NCBI GenBank assembly: GCA_009702965.1
Contig: WLHB01000006.1
Location: forward strand, 1 to 47,308
Length of the DNA: 47,308 nucleotides
Origin: Actinomycetota bacterium
GTDB lineage: Bacteria; Actinomycetota; Actinomycetes; Nanopelagicales; Nanopelagicaceae
Reading direction: 5' to 3'
Within the stretch, counting starts at the first letter, position 1. Every line of letters begins with the position of its first letter. Shown here piece after piece: positions 1-9,565 of this stretch. A program made the translations under genes and the position numbers. The notes under the pieces are model-generated. The model was not told the DNA's origin. It made no database searches and saw only the letters and a program-made list of their open reading frames with translations.

Positions 1-926
1 AGGTGTTCACCGGCAGGTAGAAGATTTACCAGAAGTGGAATACGTGACCCAATGCGATCAAAGTCATCGAGTGTGAGATTAACGCCGGCGCGACCAGCGA
101 TAGCAAGAAGGTGCACAACCGCGTTTGAGGAGCCGCCGATTGCACCGAGGGCGACAATTGCGTTGGTGAATGCGCCAAAGGTGAGGATGTCCTGCGGTTT
201 CAAATCTTCTTTCACCATCTCAACGATGCGGCGTCCTGAATCATGGCTTGCTTGAAGTAAACGACTATCGGCAGCTGGAGTACCGGCTAAACCAGGCAAC
301 GTCAATCCCAGCGCTTCTGCAATGCAACCCATTGTTGAAGCTGTTCCCATTGTGTTGCAATGGCCTTTGCTGCGAATCATGGAGCGCTCTGATGCGTTGA
401 AGTCTTCTTGACTCATCTTTCCAGAGCGCACGTCGGCGCTAAAGCGCCAGACATCTGTACCGCAACCGAGCATCTTTCCTTTAAATGTTCCGTTTAACAT
501 CGGCCCGCCCGGAACAATAATTGCTGGGAGATTTACCGATGTTGCACCCATCAGTAGCGATGGAATTGTTTTATCGCAACCACCAAGGAGAACCACGCCA
601 TCTATTGGATTTCCACGGATCATCTCTTCGGCGGCCATTGCAGCTAAGTTGCGCCACAACATGGCAGTCGGGCGAAGGTTAGTTTCACCGAGTGAGAGCA
701 TCGGTAAATTGTGAGGAACTCCCCCGGCCTCCCAAATTCCATTTTTTACACTCTGGGCAACTTCATCAAGGTGCATGTTGCAGGGGGTGAGATCAGATGC
801 TGTATTAAGAATTGCTATCTGCGGGCGTGTACCGGTGAAGGCTGAATCAGGATTTCCGCGGCGCATCCATGCGCGATGAATGTATGAGTCCTTTGTATTT
901 CCTGAAAACCAATCAGCGCTGCGCAT
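1..926 (-). CDS. IlvD/Edd-family dehydratase (dihydroxy-acid or sugar-acid dehydratase), 3' end truncated by window edge
   Basis: Manual reverse-strand translation gives MRSADWFSGNTKDSYIHRAWMRRGNPDSAF...TASDLTPCNMHLDEVA...LLGGCDKTIPSLLMGA...GHCNTMGTASTM...FTNAIVALGAIGGSSNAVVHL, with characteristic IlvD/Edd motifs. Not in the ORF track because it runs off the edge. Start could be further upstream (in-frame TTG). Confidence 0.88.
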   Translation of the reverse strand, partial: MRSADWFSGNTKDSYIHRAWMRRGNPDSAFTGTRPQIAILNTASDLTPCNMHLDEVAQSVKNGIWEAGGVPHNLPMLSLGETNLRPTAMLWRNLAAMAAEEMIRGNPIDGVVLLGGCDKTIPSLLMGATSVNLPAIIVPGGPMLNGTFKGKMLGCGTDVWRFSADVRSGKMSQEDFNASERSMIRSKGHCNTMGTASTMGCIAEALGLTLPGLAGTPAADSRLLQASHDSGRRIVEMVKEDLKPQDILTFGAFTNAIVALGAIGGSSNAVVHLLAIAGRAGVNLTLDDFDRIGSRIPLLVNLLPAGEH

Positions 927-1000
927 TCGATAAGTATACGAGGGCAAAGTGGCTTCGTGAAGGGACTTCAGTTTTAGATTGATCTCGGTAGACTAAAGAT

Positions 1001-2458
1001 ATGAATAACGAGAACGCTGAAGGAGAGACCACCACAACAAAGAGAGTGCATGATCAAGCACCTTCTGAAGCTTATGGTGAATTTATGAAGACAGGGTGGA
1101 TCCCTTCTGATCTGCCCGAACTAGCGCCTCTCGAAGTTGTTACCTACGCATATACGCGCAGACAAGTTCTCTCTGCAGCGTTTCCCGACGTACGACTTGT
1201 TATTCCTGCCGGTAATTCAAAGGTGCGCGCTAACGATACTGACTACGTCTATCGCCCAGATTCAACTTTTGCTTACTACAGCGGAGTTCAGGGCAGCGAT
1301 GCGACTGAAGATGCAGTTTTAGTTATGGAGCCGAAGGCTGAAGGCGGCCACGATACTTATTTGTATATACATCCGCGTTCTACGCGTGATACCGATGCTT
1401 TCTATCGCGATACCCACTATGGCGAGCTCTGGGTTGGACGTCGCTACACGCTGAGCGAAGCGCAATCTCGATATCAGATTGCTACTCGAAAAGTCACCGA
1501 GCTTCAGAATTTTCTTACAGGTACTCCTGCGCTTTTGTTGCGCGGAGGCGATCGCATGGTTGATGCAGCAATTGCAGTTCATCCACGTGAAGAAGAATTC
1601 TTGATCTTTACATCTGAGCAACGTCTGATCAAAGATGAATACGAGATTCGCGAGATGCAACTTGCAGTCGATGCGACTGGTTTTGGTTTTAACGATGTGA
1701 TCTTGACTCTTCCGGCAGCTGCCGAACATCCTCGCGGTGAACGCATTATTGAAGGTGCATTCTTTGGTCGCGCACGCCTTGAAGGTCATGGCGTCGGTTA
1801 CAACACCATCGCAGCAAGTGGTTCACATGCCTGCGTACTCCATTGGACTCGCAATGATGGTCCCGTTCAACATGGTGATCTTGTGTTAATTGATGCTGGA
1901 ATCGAAGTTGATTCGTTTTACACCGCAGATATCACGCGCACTCTGCCAATTTCAGGAAAGTTCTCACCAGCTCAACGTGCGCTATATATGTTGGTCTACG
2001 AAGCACAACTTGCAGGATTTGCAGCCGTTAAACCTGGTGCAATTTTTTCAGATATTAATAAAGCCTGCCAAGCAGTTTTAGCTAAAGGTTTAGCCGATAT
2101 GGGCGTCCTTACAGTCAGTGCTGAAGAATCACTGCGACCTGAGGTTGGTCTGCATCGTCGCTGGACTTTGCATGGGGTGAGCCATCACTTAGGACTTGAT
2201 GTCCATGATTGCGCAAAGGCACGGAAAGAAAATTACACAGATGCCGTATTGCGTGAAGGAATGGTTATCACCGTCGAACCCGGTCTCTATATCCAGCCTG
2301 ATGATGAACTCTTCACCCCTGAATATCGAGGAATCGGAATCCGCATCGAAGATGACGTGGTTGTGACGGCAAATGGATGTCTCAATCTTTCAGAACGCAT
2401 CCCGCGCCATCCTGATGCGGTTGAAGAGTGGATCAGAACACTTCAGCAGTCGCGATAA
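1001..2458 (+). CDS. pepP: Aminopeptidase P family protein (Xaa-Pro aminopeptidase, M24B)
   Basis: 485 aa; metallopeptidase motifs (DAGIEVDSFYTADITRT, HGVSHHLGLDVHD, EPGLYI, GIRIEDDVVV). Confidence 0.92.
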   Translation: MNNENAEGETTTTKRVHDQAPSEAYGEFMKTGWIPSDLPELAPLEVVTYAYTRRQVLSAAFPDVRLVIPAGNSKVRANDTDYVYRPDSTFAYYSGVQGSDATEDAVLVMEPKAEGGHDTYLYIHPRSTRDTDAFYRDTHYGELWVGRRYTLSEAQSRYQIATRKVTELQNFLTGTPALLLRGGDRMVDAAIAVHPREEEFLIFTSEQRLIKDEYEIREMQLAVDATGFGFNDVILTLPAAAEHPRGERIIEGAFFGRARLEGHGVGYNTIAASGSHACVLHWTRNDGPVQHGDLVLIDAGIEVDSFYTADITRTLPISGKFSPAQRALYMLVYEAQLAGFAAVKPGAIFSDINKACQAVLAKGLADMGVLTVSAEESLRPEVGLHRRWTLHGVSHHLGLDVHDCAKARKENYTDAVLREGMVITVEPGLYIQPDDELFTPEYRGIGIRIEDDVVVTANGCLNLSERIPRHPDAVEEWIRTLQQSR

Positions 2459-2467
2459 GATTGGATA

Positions 2468-3394
2468 ATGAGCGAATCATTAATCCGCGCGCGGGGACTG
2501 ACAAAAAAGTTCGATGACTTCACCGCTGTAAATGGCATCGATTTTGATGTTCTTAAAGGCGAATCCTTCGGACTTTTAGGACCAAACGGTGCGGGCAAAT
2601 CAACTGCAATGCGCATGATTGGTGCAACATCTCAACGTACTTCAGGTGAGCTCACGATTTTAGGTAAAGATCCAGAACAATTTGGCCCACAGATTCGCGC
2701 TCACCTTGGCGTTGTGCCACAACAAGATAATTTAGATACTCAGTTAAGCGTTACTGAAAATCTTTACATTTACGGACGTTACTTTGGTCTGAGTCGCAAA
2801 TTCCTTAAAGGCAAGATCGAAGAACTTTTGGCATTTGCCCAACTTGAAGAGAAGCGAAGTGCAAAGGTTGAATCCTTAAGCGGTGGGATGAAGCGCCGCC
2901 TGACAATTGCACGTGCGCTCGTCAGCGAGCCTGAGATTTTAATGCTCGATGAACCCACCACAGGTCTTGATCCTCAAGCTCGACATATCTTGTGGGATCG
3001 TCTCTTTAGACTTAAAGAAGATGGTGTGACGCTTCTTATTACTACTCACTTTATGGATGAGGCTGAACAACTCTGTGATCGCCTTGTCGTGATGGATAAG
3101 GGTTCGATCATGGCTGAGGGAAGTCCTGCTCAGTTGATTAAAGATTACTCAACGAAGGAAGTTCTTGAAGTTCGCTTTGGTTCAGAGCGCAATGCAGGGA
3201 TGGCTAATGATTTAGGTCAGCTATGCGAAAGAATTGAAGAGTTGCCAGATCGCATCTTGATGTACACAGAAGATGGTGAAGAGCTTCTCGAGCGAGTGTA
3301 TAAGAAGGGTTTCCACCCAAAGACATCGCTTGTGCGCCGTAGTTCGCTAGAAGATGTTTTCTTGCGTCTTACCGGAAGAACTTTGGTCGATTAA
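2468..3394 (+). CDS. ABC transporter ATP-binding protein (NodI/DrrA-like)
   Basis: Walker A GPNGAGKST, signature LSGGMKRR, Walker B LMLDEPTTGLD. Confidence 0.94.
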   Translation: MSESLIRARGLTKKFDDFTAVNGIDFDVLKGESFGLLGPNGAGKSTAMRMIGATSQRTSGELTILGKDPEQFGPQIRAHLGVVPQQDNLDTQLSVTENLYIYGRYFGLSRKFLKGKIEELLAFAQLEEKRSAKVESLSGGMKRRLTIARALVSEPEILMLDEPTTGLDPQARHILWDRLFRLKEDGVTLLITTHFMDEAEQLCDRLVVMDKGSIMAEGSPAQLIKDYSTKEVLEVRFGSERNAGMANDLGQLCERIEELPDRILMYTEDGEELLERVYKKGFHPKTSLVRRSSLEDVFLRLTGRTLVD

Positions 3395-4233
3395 TGAGTT
3401 CTTTCCAAGCGCGACAAGGCTCTCTCAAGATTGTTGATGCTGCCAAGGTTGCAGCTCGTGGTGCACTCTTTGTTACCGAGGCCCGCCTGCGCTCAATGTT
3501 GAAATGGGTCTGGTTGATCATCTCCATTGCGATCGCTAATCCAGTTCTCTATCTCATCTCCATCGGCTTAGGTCTTGGCTCATATATTGATCAGAATGCA
3601 GGTAGCGCAGGTATTGATGGGGTTTCTTATCTAACATTTCTTGCACCAGCGCTCCTTGCAACAGCTGCAATTCAAGGTGCTATGGATGAGAGCGTCTTTC
3701 CTACCCTTGAAGGTTTTAAATGGAATAAAACATTCTTTTCGATGAATGCGACACCGTTGAGCGGAAATCACATCGCTATGGGTGTTTTCTTTAATAGTTT
3801 GATCCGTACAGTATTTACCGCCGTTCTCTATTGGCTGGTCATGCTCGCATTCGGAGTTCTTGAATCACCACGTGCCTATCTTGCAATCTTTACCGCCGTT
3901 ATGGCTGGTGCTGCCTTTGGTGCACTGATGCAGGCGCTGGCGGGATTACTCGAAAATGAAAATATGTTCTTTACTATTGTTGAGCGATTTATCATTATGC
4001 CGCTCTTCTTATTCTCAGGAACCTTCTATCCGCTTTCAAGTATGCCGATATTCCTACAGTGGATTGGTTGGATTTCACCTTTGTGGCACGCCACTGAATT
4101 AGGTCGCTGGCTAACGTATGGATCTGAAATCTCTACTTCGATGTTATTTGTGCACTTTATTTTCTTGAACTCAATTCTTGCAGTTGGACTGTTCGCTTCA
4201 CGCCGAATCTTCACGAGAAGGTTGGGTAAGTAA
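3394..4233 (+). CDS. ABC-2 type transporter permease
   Basis: Multi-TM protein in operon with ATPase; FLFSGTFYPLSSMP motif of NodJ/DrrB-like permeases; start overlaps previous stop. Confidence 0.88.
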   Translation: MSSFQARQGSLKIVDAAKVAARGALFVTEARLRSMLKWVWLIISIAIANPVLYLISIGLGLGSYIDQNAGSAGIDGVSYLTFLAPALLATAAIQGAMDESVFPTLEGFKWNKTFFSMNATPLSGNHIAMGVFFNSLIRTVFTAVLYWLVMLAFGVLESPRAYLAIFTAVMAGAAFGALMQALAGLLENENMFFTIVERFIIMPLFLFSGTFYPLSSMPIFLQWIGWISPLWHATELGRWLTYGSEISTSMLFVHFIFLNSILAVGLFASRRIFTRRLGK

Positions 4234-5060
4234 TGATTCTTTCAACTGCCGTAGCAATCGCTGAAGCCCGCATGGGTAAGCCAGGTGAAAAGTACTATTC
4301 AGGTCGCTCACGTGCGATTATGGAGCGAGCCTATATAGCCTTTAAATCATCGACGTGGATGATTGTTATTTCAGGTTTTGTTGAGCCAGTTCTCTTTCTT
4401 TTATCTTTTGGTTACGGGCTAAAGGATCTCGTCGGAGATATCACTGTTGCCGGACAACCTGTTGGCTATGTCGCATTTATCGCACCCGCACTTCTTGCGA
4501 CAAGTGCGATGAATGGCGCGATCTATGACTCAACTATGAATGTTTATTTCAAACTTAAACACGATCGCCTCTATCACGGCATGCTTGCAACTTCACTCGG
4601 ACCGATGGATGTAGCACTCGGTGAAATCAGCTGGGCACTTTTGCGTGGTCTGTCATACTCCATTGGATTCATGGCAATTGTTGCTCCCCTTGGGCTTATC
4701 CCAAGCATGTGGGGCATCTTGGCTATTCCTGCAGCAGTTCTGATCGCTTTTGGTTTTGCATCATTTGGTATGGCTGTTACTTCATATATGAAGTCATTCC
4801 AGCAGCTCGAGATAGTAAATGTGGTCTTATTGCCGATGTTCTTATTCTCTGGCTCTTTCTACCCACTAGATGTATTCCCAGAGTGGCTTCAAACGGTCAT
4901 TCGAATCTTCCCGTTGGCACATGCCATTGATCTTGTGCGTGGGCTAACTCTCGGCAATATCTCATGGGCTTTGGCCGGACATGCGATGTACTTTGTAGTG
5001 ATGATTGTTATTGGGCTCTTCTTTACTACAAGACGTCTTAACGCTCTCTTTATGCGTTAA
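4233..5060 (+). CDS. ABC-2 type transporter permease (paralogous to preceding gene)
   Basis: Multi-TM; MFLFSGSFYPLDVFPEWLQ motif; overlaps previous gene by 1 nt. Confidence 0.88.
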   Translation: MILSTAVAIAEARMGKPGEKYYSGRSRAIMERAYIAFKSSTWMIVISGFVEPVLFLLSFGYGLKDLVGDITVAGQPVGYVAFIAPALLATSAMNGAIYDSTMNVYFKLKHDRLYHGMLATSLGPMDVALGEISWALLRGLSYSIGFMAIVAPLGLIPSMWGILAIPAAVLIAFGFASFGMAVTSYMKSFQQLEIVNVVLLPMFLFSGSFYPLDVFPEWLQTVIRIFPLAHAIDLVRGLTLGNISWALAGHAMYFVVMIVIGLFFTTRRLNALFMR

Positions 5061-5395
5061 GAAGCAATCTGTAATCCGAACCACGCGGCCGCGAGTCCAA
5101 AAACCAGCGATAACGTTAAATTGATGGCAACCTCTTTATATTTCTTGAGTTCATAACCAAGGTAGAGGTCGAGAATAAATGTTGACCAGGTTGTAAATGC
5201 TCCAGCAAAACCAAGGGCTAGAAAGTCGTGCCAGTGCGTTTTATCTGCAAAGGTGAGACCGACAAGAAAAGATCCGAAGACATTTACGATAAATGTTCCT
5301 ACGGGTTTGCTGGTGAACTTGCGAAAGTACTGATCGATTAAAAAGCGCGCTGGAGCTCCTAGGCTAGCGCCGAGCACGACATATAGCGCGGTCAT
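5057..5395 (-). CDS. crcB: CrcB/Fluc family fluoride channel subunit
   Basis: 112 aa, LGASLGAPARFLID, GTFIVNVFGSFLVG, GFAGAFTTWSTF motifs. Confidence 0.9.
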   Translation of the reverse strand: MTALYVVLGASLGAPARFLIDQYFRKFTSKPVGTFIVNVFGSFLVGLTFADKTHWHDFLALGFAGAFTTWSTFILDLYLGYELKKYKEVAINLTLSLVFGLAAAWFGLQIAS

Positions 5396-5745
5396 GGTTT
5401 TGCCTTTATTGTCGCTCGACCATAAGCAATTGCTATAACAATCGTAATGAGCGATGCAACAGCGGTCAGCACCAAATATCCGAAGCCTTTTGCATTTTCA
5501 CCGACTACTTCGATTGTAATTGCAGAAAATGTGGTCATGCCTCCGCAGAATCCGGGGAGCAAGAACCACCGTACATTCTGCGTCCCACGTCGCTCCATCA
5601 AAACCAGAAGGTAGCCAGCAAGTGCCACCCCAATGAGATTGGCATTTAAAGTCGCCGCCGCAGAATCTGATGTGACAAAAGTAAGCGCGTATCGAGTAAG
5701 AGAACCAAGCGCGCCACCAATAGCGACGAGAAGAACCGCTTTCAG
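5392..5745 (-). CDS. crcB: CrcB/Fluc family fluoride channel subunit, second copy; ORF-track start (5628) truncates TM1, in-frame extension reaches CTG at 5745
   Basis: In-frame upstream translation (L/M)KAVLLVAIGGALGSLTRYALTFV...NANLIGVALAGYLL...GFCGGMTTFSA matches full CrcB architecture; TAG lies in frame two codons upstream of the CTG. Confidence 0.82.
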   Translation of the reverse strand: MKAVLLVAIGGALGSLTRYALTFVTSDSAAATLNANLIGVALAGYLLVLMERRGTQNVRWFLLPGFCGGMTTFSAITIEVVGENAKGFGYLVLTAVASLITIVIAIAYGRATIKAKP

Positions 5746-6095
5746 CGTCTACTCTTTTTTAGGAGAGTGTTTACGATCGTCATGATCGCGCTGATGATTA
5801 TGACTGCAAAGAGTGCGCTCCAGAAATCTCGAACATCGAGAGCATCGCTCCATCGAGCAGTGAGTGAGAACATCGCAGCGTTAACAACGAAGATGAAGAG
5901 TCCGAGTGTTAAAAAAGTGAGCGGGAAGGTGAGAATCTTTACGATTCCTCCGATTACGGCGTTAATCACACCGAAGAGAAGAGCGACCCACAGAAAGGTA
6001 AGAGCCCCACCGTTAATGCTGATTCCGGGTACAAGAAGAGTTGCGCACCAAAGAGCGGCTGCAAGTCCAAACCAACGAAGAATCTGTATTCCCAT
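5742..6095 (-). CDS. Phage holin family / PF04020-like small four-TM membrane protein
   Basis: MGIQILRWFGLAAALWCATLLVPGISINGGALTFLWVALLFGVINAVIG...LTFLTLGLFIFVVNAAMF; ORF extends to 6155 but the start near 6095 avoids overlap with sdhB. Confidence 0.75.
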   Translation of the reverse strand: MGIQILRWFGLAAALWCATLLVPGISINGGALTFLWVALLFGVINAVIGGIVKILTFPLTFLTLGLFIFVVNAAMFSLTARWSDALDVRDFWSALFAVIIISAIMTIVNTLLKKSRR

Positions 6096-6105
6096 AGGAA
6101 GAGTA

Positions 6106-6861
6106 TTACCCTTCGCGACGACGAATCTTGGATCCCAACCAGCGCGCTGGGTCATATTTCACATCTACAACGCGTTCCTTCATCGGAATGATCGCGTTAT
6201 CGGTAATGCGAATGTGCTCTGGGCAGACTTCGGTACAGCACTTTGTGATGTTACACATTCCCAGGCCATGCTCTTCTTGAGCAGTGCGCTTACGGTTCTT
6301 CAACATATCTAGTGGGTGCATATCTAGTTCTGCGATACGGATAAAGAATCGTGGACCAGCAAATGATTTCTTATTCTCTTCATGATCACGAATAACGTGA
6401 CATGTATCTTGGCAAAGGAAACATTCAATACATTTGCGGAACTCTTGGCTGCGCTCAACATCGATCTGTTCCATGCGAGCCTCGCCTGGGCCAAGATCTG
6501 CAGGATGTTCATATGCAGGGATCTCCATCGCCTTTTTATAGTTGAAGGAGACATCTGCAACAAGATCTTTAATAACAGGGAATGCGCGAAGTGGCGTCAC
6601 TGTAATCTCTTCGCCTTCTTCAAATGAACTCATGCGAGTCATGCAGGCAAGTCGTGGCTTACCGTTGATCTCCATAGAACAAGATCCACACTTACCGGCC
6701 TTACAGTTCCAACGAACTGCGAGGTCACCCATCTGGGTTGCTTGTACGCGATGAATTACATCTAGGACTACTTCGCCCTCGTTGGCTTCTACTTCAACGT
6801 TTTGAAGTGCGCCACTATTTGAGTCTCCACGCCAGATCCGAAGATTTACTTTGCGCGCCAT
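6106..6861 (-). CDS. sdhB: Succinate dehydrogenase/fumarate reductase iron-sulfur subunit
   Basis: CKAGKCGSC [2Fe-2S] motif, CIECFLCQDTC and CNITKCCTEVCPEHI clusters. Confidence 0.95.
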   Translation of the reverse strand: MARKVNLRIWRGDSNSGALQNVEVEANEGEVVLDVIHRVQATQMGDLAVRWNCKAGKCGSCSMEINGKPRLACMTRMSSFEEGEEITVTPLRAFPVIKDLVADVSFNYKKAMEIPAYEHPADLGPGEARMEQIDVERSQEFRKCIECFLCQDTCHVIRDHEENKKSFAGPRFFIRIAELDMHPLDMLKNRKRTAQEEHGLGMCNITKCCTEVCPEHIRITDNAIIPMKERVVDVKYDPARWLGSKIRRREG

Positions 6862-8744
6862 TAGTTGGAACCGCCTTTCGCAATTTCTTCCGATGTCATG
6901 TATTTCTCTAACTCGTGGATATCAAAGAGATCAAAAAGTTCTTTAGGAAGCGTAGGAAGTTTTTGTTCGCGCACAACAACCTCGCTGCCGTTATATGAAG
7001 AGATGTGGTTTACCTGGCGCCACTTATCGTTCATACCTGGGAAGTCATCGCGAGTATGTCCGCCACGTGATTCCTCACGAGCAATCGCCGACTTTGCGGT
7101 GCTTTCTGCCACCAACAACATGTTGTCAAGATCGAAAGCCAAGTGGAAACCTGGGTTGAATTTACGATCTCCGGCAACGCTCACATTTTGGCTGCGCTTT
7201 CGAATATCGGCGATCTTTTCGATCGCATCCTTGAGCTCTGATCCTGTGCGGATAATTCCCACCAGATTATGAGTTACCTCTTGTAGTTCCTGGTGAAGTG
7301 AATATGCATTCTCGCCACCTGCGCGTGTAAATGGTGCCTGAATGCGATCAGCTGCAGCTTTTACCGACGCCTCACTGACAGCAACTGCTGTTGCTGACTT
7401 AACGTAAGCGGCAGCTCCCATTCCAGCGCGACGGCCAAAGACCAAAAGATCTGACAATGAGTTTCCACCAAGACGGTTTGATCCATGCATTCCGCCAGCA
7501 ACTTCACCCGCGGCAAAGAGTCCCGGAACACCGATTGCAGCTGCAGTATCTGGCTCTACTTCAACTCCGCCCATCACGTAGTGACAGGTTGGGCCTACTT
7601 CCATCGCTTCTTTGGTGATATCTACACCAGCAAGTTCATAGAACTGGTGCCACATAGATGGCAGACGCTTCTTAATGACTTCAGCAGGAATTCGCTTTGA
7701 AACATCGAGGAATACACCGCCATGTTCTGTACCGCGACCTGCCTTAACTTCAGAGTTAATCGCGCGTGCAACTTCATCACGTGGCAATAGCTCTGGTGGG
7801 CGGCGGTTGTTATCTTGATCTAGATACCAACGATCAGCCTCTTCTTCATTATCTGCATACTTATCTTTAAATACATCTGGGATGTACTTAAACATAAATC
7901 GCTCGCCGAGAGTGTTGGTGAGAACTCCACCTTCGCCACGAACGGATTCGGTAACAAGAATTCCTCGCACAGATGGTGGCCATACCATTCCCGTTGGATG
8001 GAATTGCAAAAATTCCATATCGACAAGATTGGCTCCGGCCTTAAGAGCTAGCGCGTGGCCGTCTCCAGTACCTTCCCATGAGTTTGAGGTAATTTTAAAT
8101 GTCTTTCCAACGCCACCGGTTGCAATAATTACTGCTTGGGCTTCAAATAAAACTTCATTGCCACCTTCGCGCCAGTATCCATATGCGCCTGCGACAACAC
8201 CTTTCTCTTTAATGATCTCTGTGATCGTAAGTTCGGCAAAGACGCGAATGTTTGCTTCTGCATTTCCATATTCGCGTGCATCTTTTTGTTGTAGTTGAAC
8301 AATCTTCTGCTGCATTGTGCGGATGAGTTCAAGACCTGTGCGGTCACCTACATGTGCAAGGCGTGGATATTCATGTCCGCCGAAGTTACGCTGACTGATC
8401 TTTCCTTCTTTGGTGCGATCAAAGAGCGCACCCCACATTTCGAGTTCATAGATGCGATCAGGAGATTCTTTGGCGTGAAGTTCTGCCATTCTGTAATGGT
8501 TAAGGAATTTTCCACCTCGCATTGTGTCGCGGAAGTGAACCTGCCAATTATCTCCACTATTGACGTTACCCATCGATGCAGCTGCGCCACCCTCTGCCAT
8601 AACAGTGTGTGCCTTACCGAATAGTGATTTACAGATGATGGCAACGCGAAGGCCCGCTTCTCGTGCTTCTACGGCAGCGCGAAGACCGGCGCCGCCCGCA
8701 CCAATAACAAGGACGTCGTATTTATAGCGTTCTAGTTCAGTCAT
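6861..8744 (-). CDS. sdhA: Succinate dehydrogenase flavoprotein subunit (internal start MTELERYKYDVLVIGAGGAGLRAA)
   Basis: GAGGAGLRAA FAD motif, HTVMAEGGAAASMGN, QFHPTG, GRGTEHGG, GGMHGSNRLGGNSL; ORF start at 8897 would overlap the upstream gene extensively. Confidence 0.95.
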   Translation of the reverse strand: MTELERYKYDVLVIGAGGAGLRAAVEAREAGLRVAIICKSLFGKAHTVMAEGGAAASMGNVNSGDNWQVHFRDTMRGGKFLNHYRMAELHAKESPDRIYELEMWGALFDRTKEGKISQRNFGGHEYPRLAHVGDRTGLELIRTMQQKIVQLQQKDAREYGNAEANIRVFAELTITEIIKEKGVVAGAYGYWREGGNEVLFEAQAVIIATGGVGKTFKITSNSWEGTGDGHALALKAGANLVDMEFLQFHPTGMVWPPSVRGILVTESVRGEGGVLTNTLGERFMFKYIPDVFKDKYADNEEEADRWYLDQDNNRRPPELLPRDEVARAINSEVKAGRGTEHGGVFLDVSKRIPAEVIKKRLPSMWHQFYELAGVDITKEAMEVGPTCHYVMGGVEVEPDTAAAIGVPGLFAAGEVAGGMHGSNRLGGNSLSDLLVFGRRAGMGAAAYVKSATAVAVSEASVKAAADRIQAPFTRAGGENAYSLHQELQEVTHNLVGIIRTGSELKDAIEKIADIRKRSQNVSVAGDRKFNPGFHLAFDLDNMLLVAESTAKSAIAREESRGGHTRDDFPGMNDKWRQVNHISSYNGSEVVVREQKLPTLPKELFDLFDIHELEKYMTSEEIAKGGSN

Positions 8745-8761
8745 GTCTGTGTCCCTTAGAA

Positions 8762-9565
8762 TCACTCGAAGAAGTAGAAGTTTGTCCATGCGCCAGAGGC
8801 GACTTGGCGGACGTAGATATCGGCAAATGCAACTGCGAAGAGTGAGATCCATGCAAAGAGGGCATGTGAATGATTCAGGCGTGAAATTGTCGTCCATGCC
8901 TTATATCGAATTGGGTGCTTGGAAAAATGTTTTAACCGTCCACCAATAGTGTGGCGACATGTGTGACATGAGAGCGAGTACATCCAGAGCATCGCGGCGC
9001 TAAAGACCAAGACAAGTGAACCAACGCTCATAGCACCCCATTCACCGTCTTTATTTTTAAAAGAGATGATTGCATCGTAGGTGAGGATCACATTAAAAAT
9101 TAGACCTGCATAGAAAAACCATCGGTGAGCGTTCTGCAAGATCAGTGGTTGACGAGTTTCGCCGGTGTACTTCTTATGTGGTTCAGCAACTGCGCACGCT
9201 GGTGGTGACATCCAGAACGCACGGTAATACGCCTTGCGGTAGTAGTAACACGTCATGCGGAAACCGAGAGGGAAGATCAAAATGATAAGTGCTGGTGAAA
9301 GTGGGAAATTAAATATTTGTGCGCTGATAGGTGCAAAGCCGCCAATGACCGCTTCATCGACACATGCCTCTGAAAGACATGGTGAATAGAAAGGTGAGAT
9401 TAAGTGGTCTTTATAGTAATAATCACCCTCGAAGGCGCGGAAGGTTGCATAGATAACAAAGCTAAAGAGAACTCCGAATGTAGCTAGTGGTTGCAACCAC
9501 CACTTATCCGTGCGAAGCGTGCGCTCTTTAATCTGCGCACGCGATGGAGAGAAAACTCCTGACAT
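8762..9565 (-). CDS. sdhC: Succinate dehydrogenase membrane anchor (mycobacterial Sdh1-like, single long anchor)
   Basis: 267 aa multi-TM, SCHTCRHTIGGRLKHFSKHPIRYKAW; operon position upstream of sdhA. Confidence 0.85.
   Translation of the reverse strand: MSGVFSPSRAQIKERTLRTDKWWLQPLATFGVLFSFVIYATFRAFEGDYYYKDHLISPFYSPCLSEACVDEAVIGGFAPISAQIFNFPLSPALIILIFPLGFRMTCYYYRKAYYRAFWMSPPACAVAEPHKKYTGETRQPLILQNAHRWFFYAGLIFNVILTYDAIISFKNKDGEWGAMSVGSLVLVFSAAMLWMYSLSCHTCRHTIGGRLKHFSKHPIRYKAWTTISRLNHSHALFAWISLFAVAFADIYVRQVASGAWTNFYFFE

Noticed and set aside
1319-1789. 156-aa ORF antisense to pepP
   Set aside because: Lies fully inside a well-supported CDS, composition is unlike a real protein, no motif or SD; shadow ORF.
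5767-6312. 181-aa + strand ORF overlapping the PF04020-like gene and sdhB
   Set aside because: Antisense to two well-supported genes, no recognisable domain.
7882-8298. 138-aa + strand ORF inside sdhA
   Set aside because: Antisense shadow ORF in a conserved gene.
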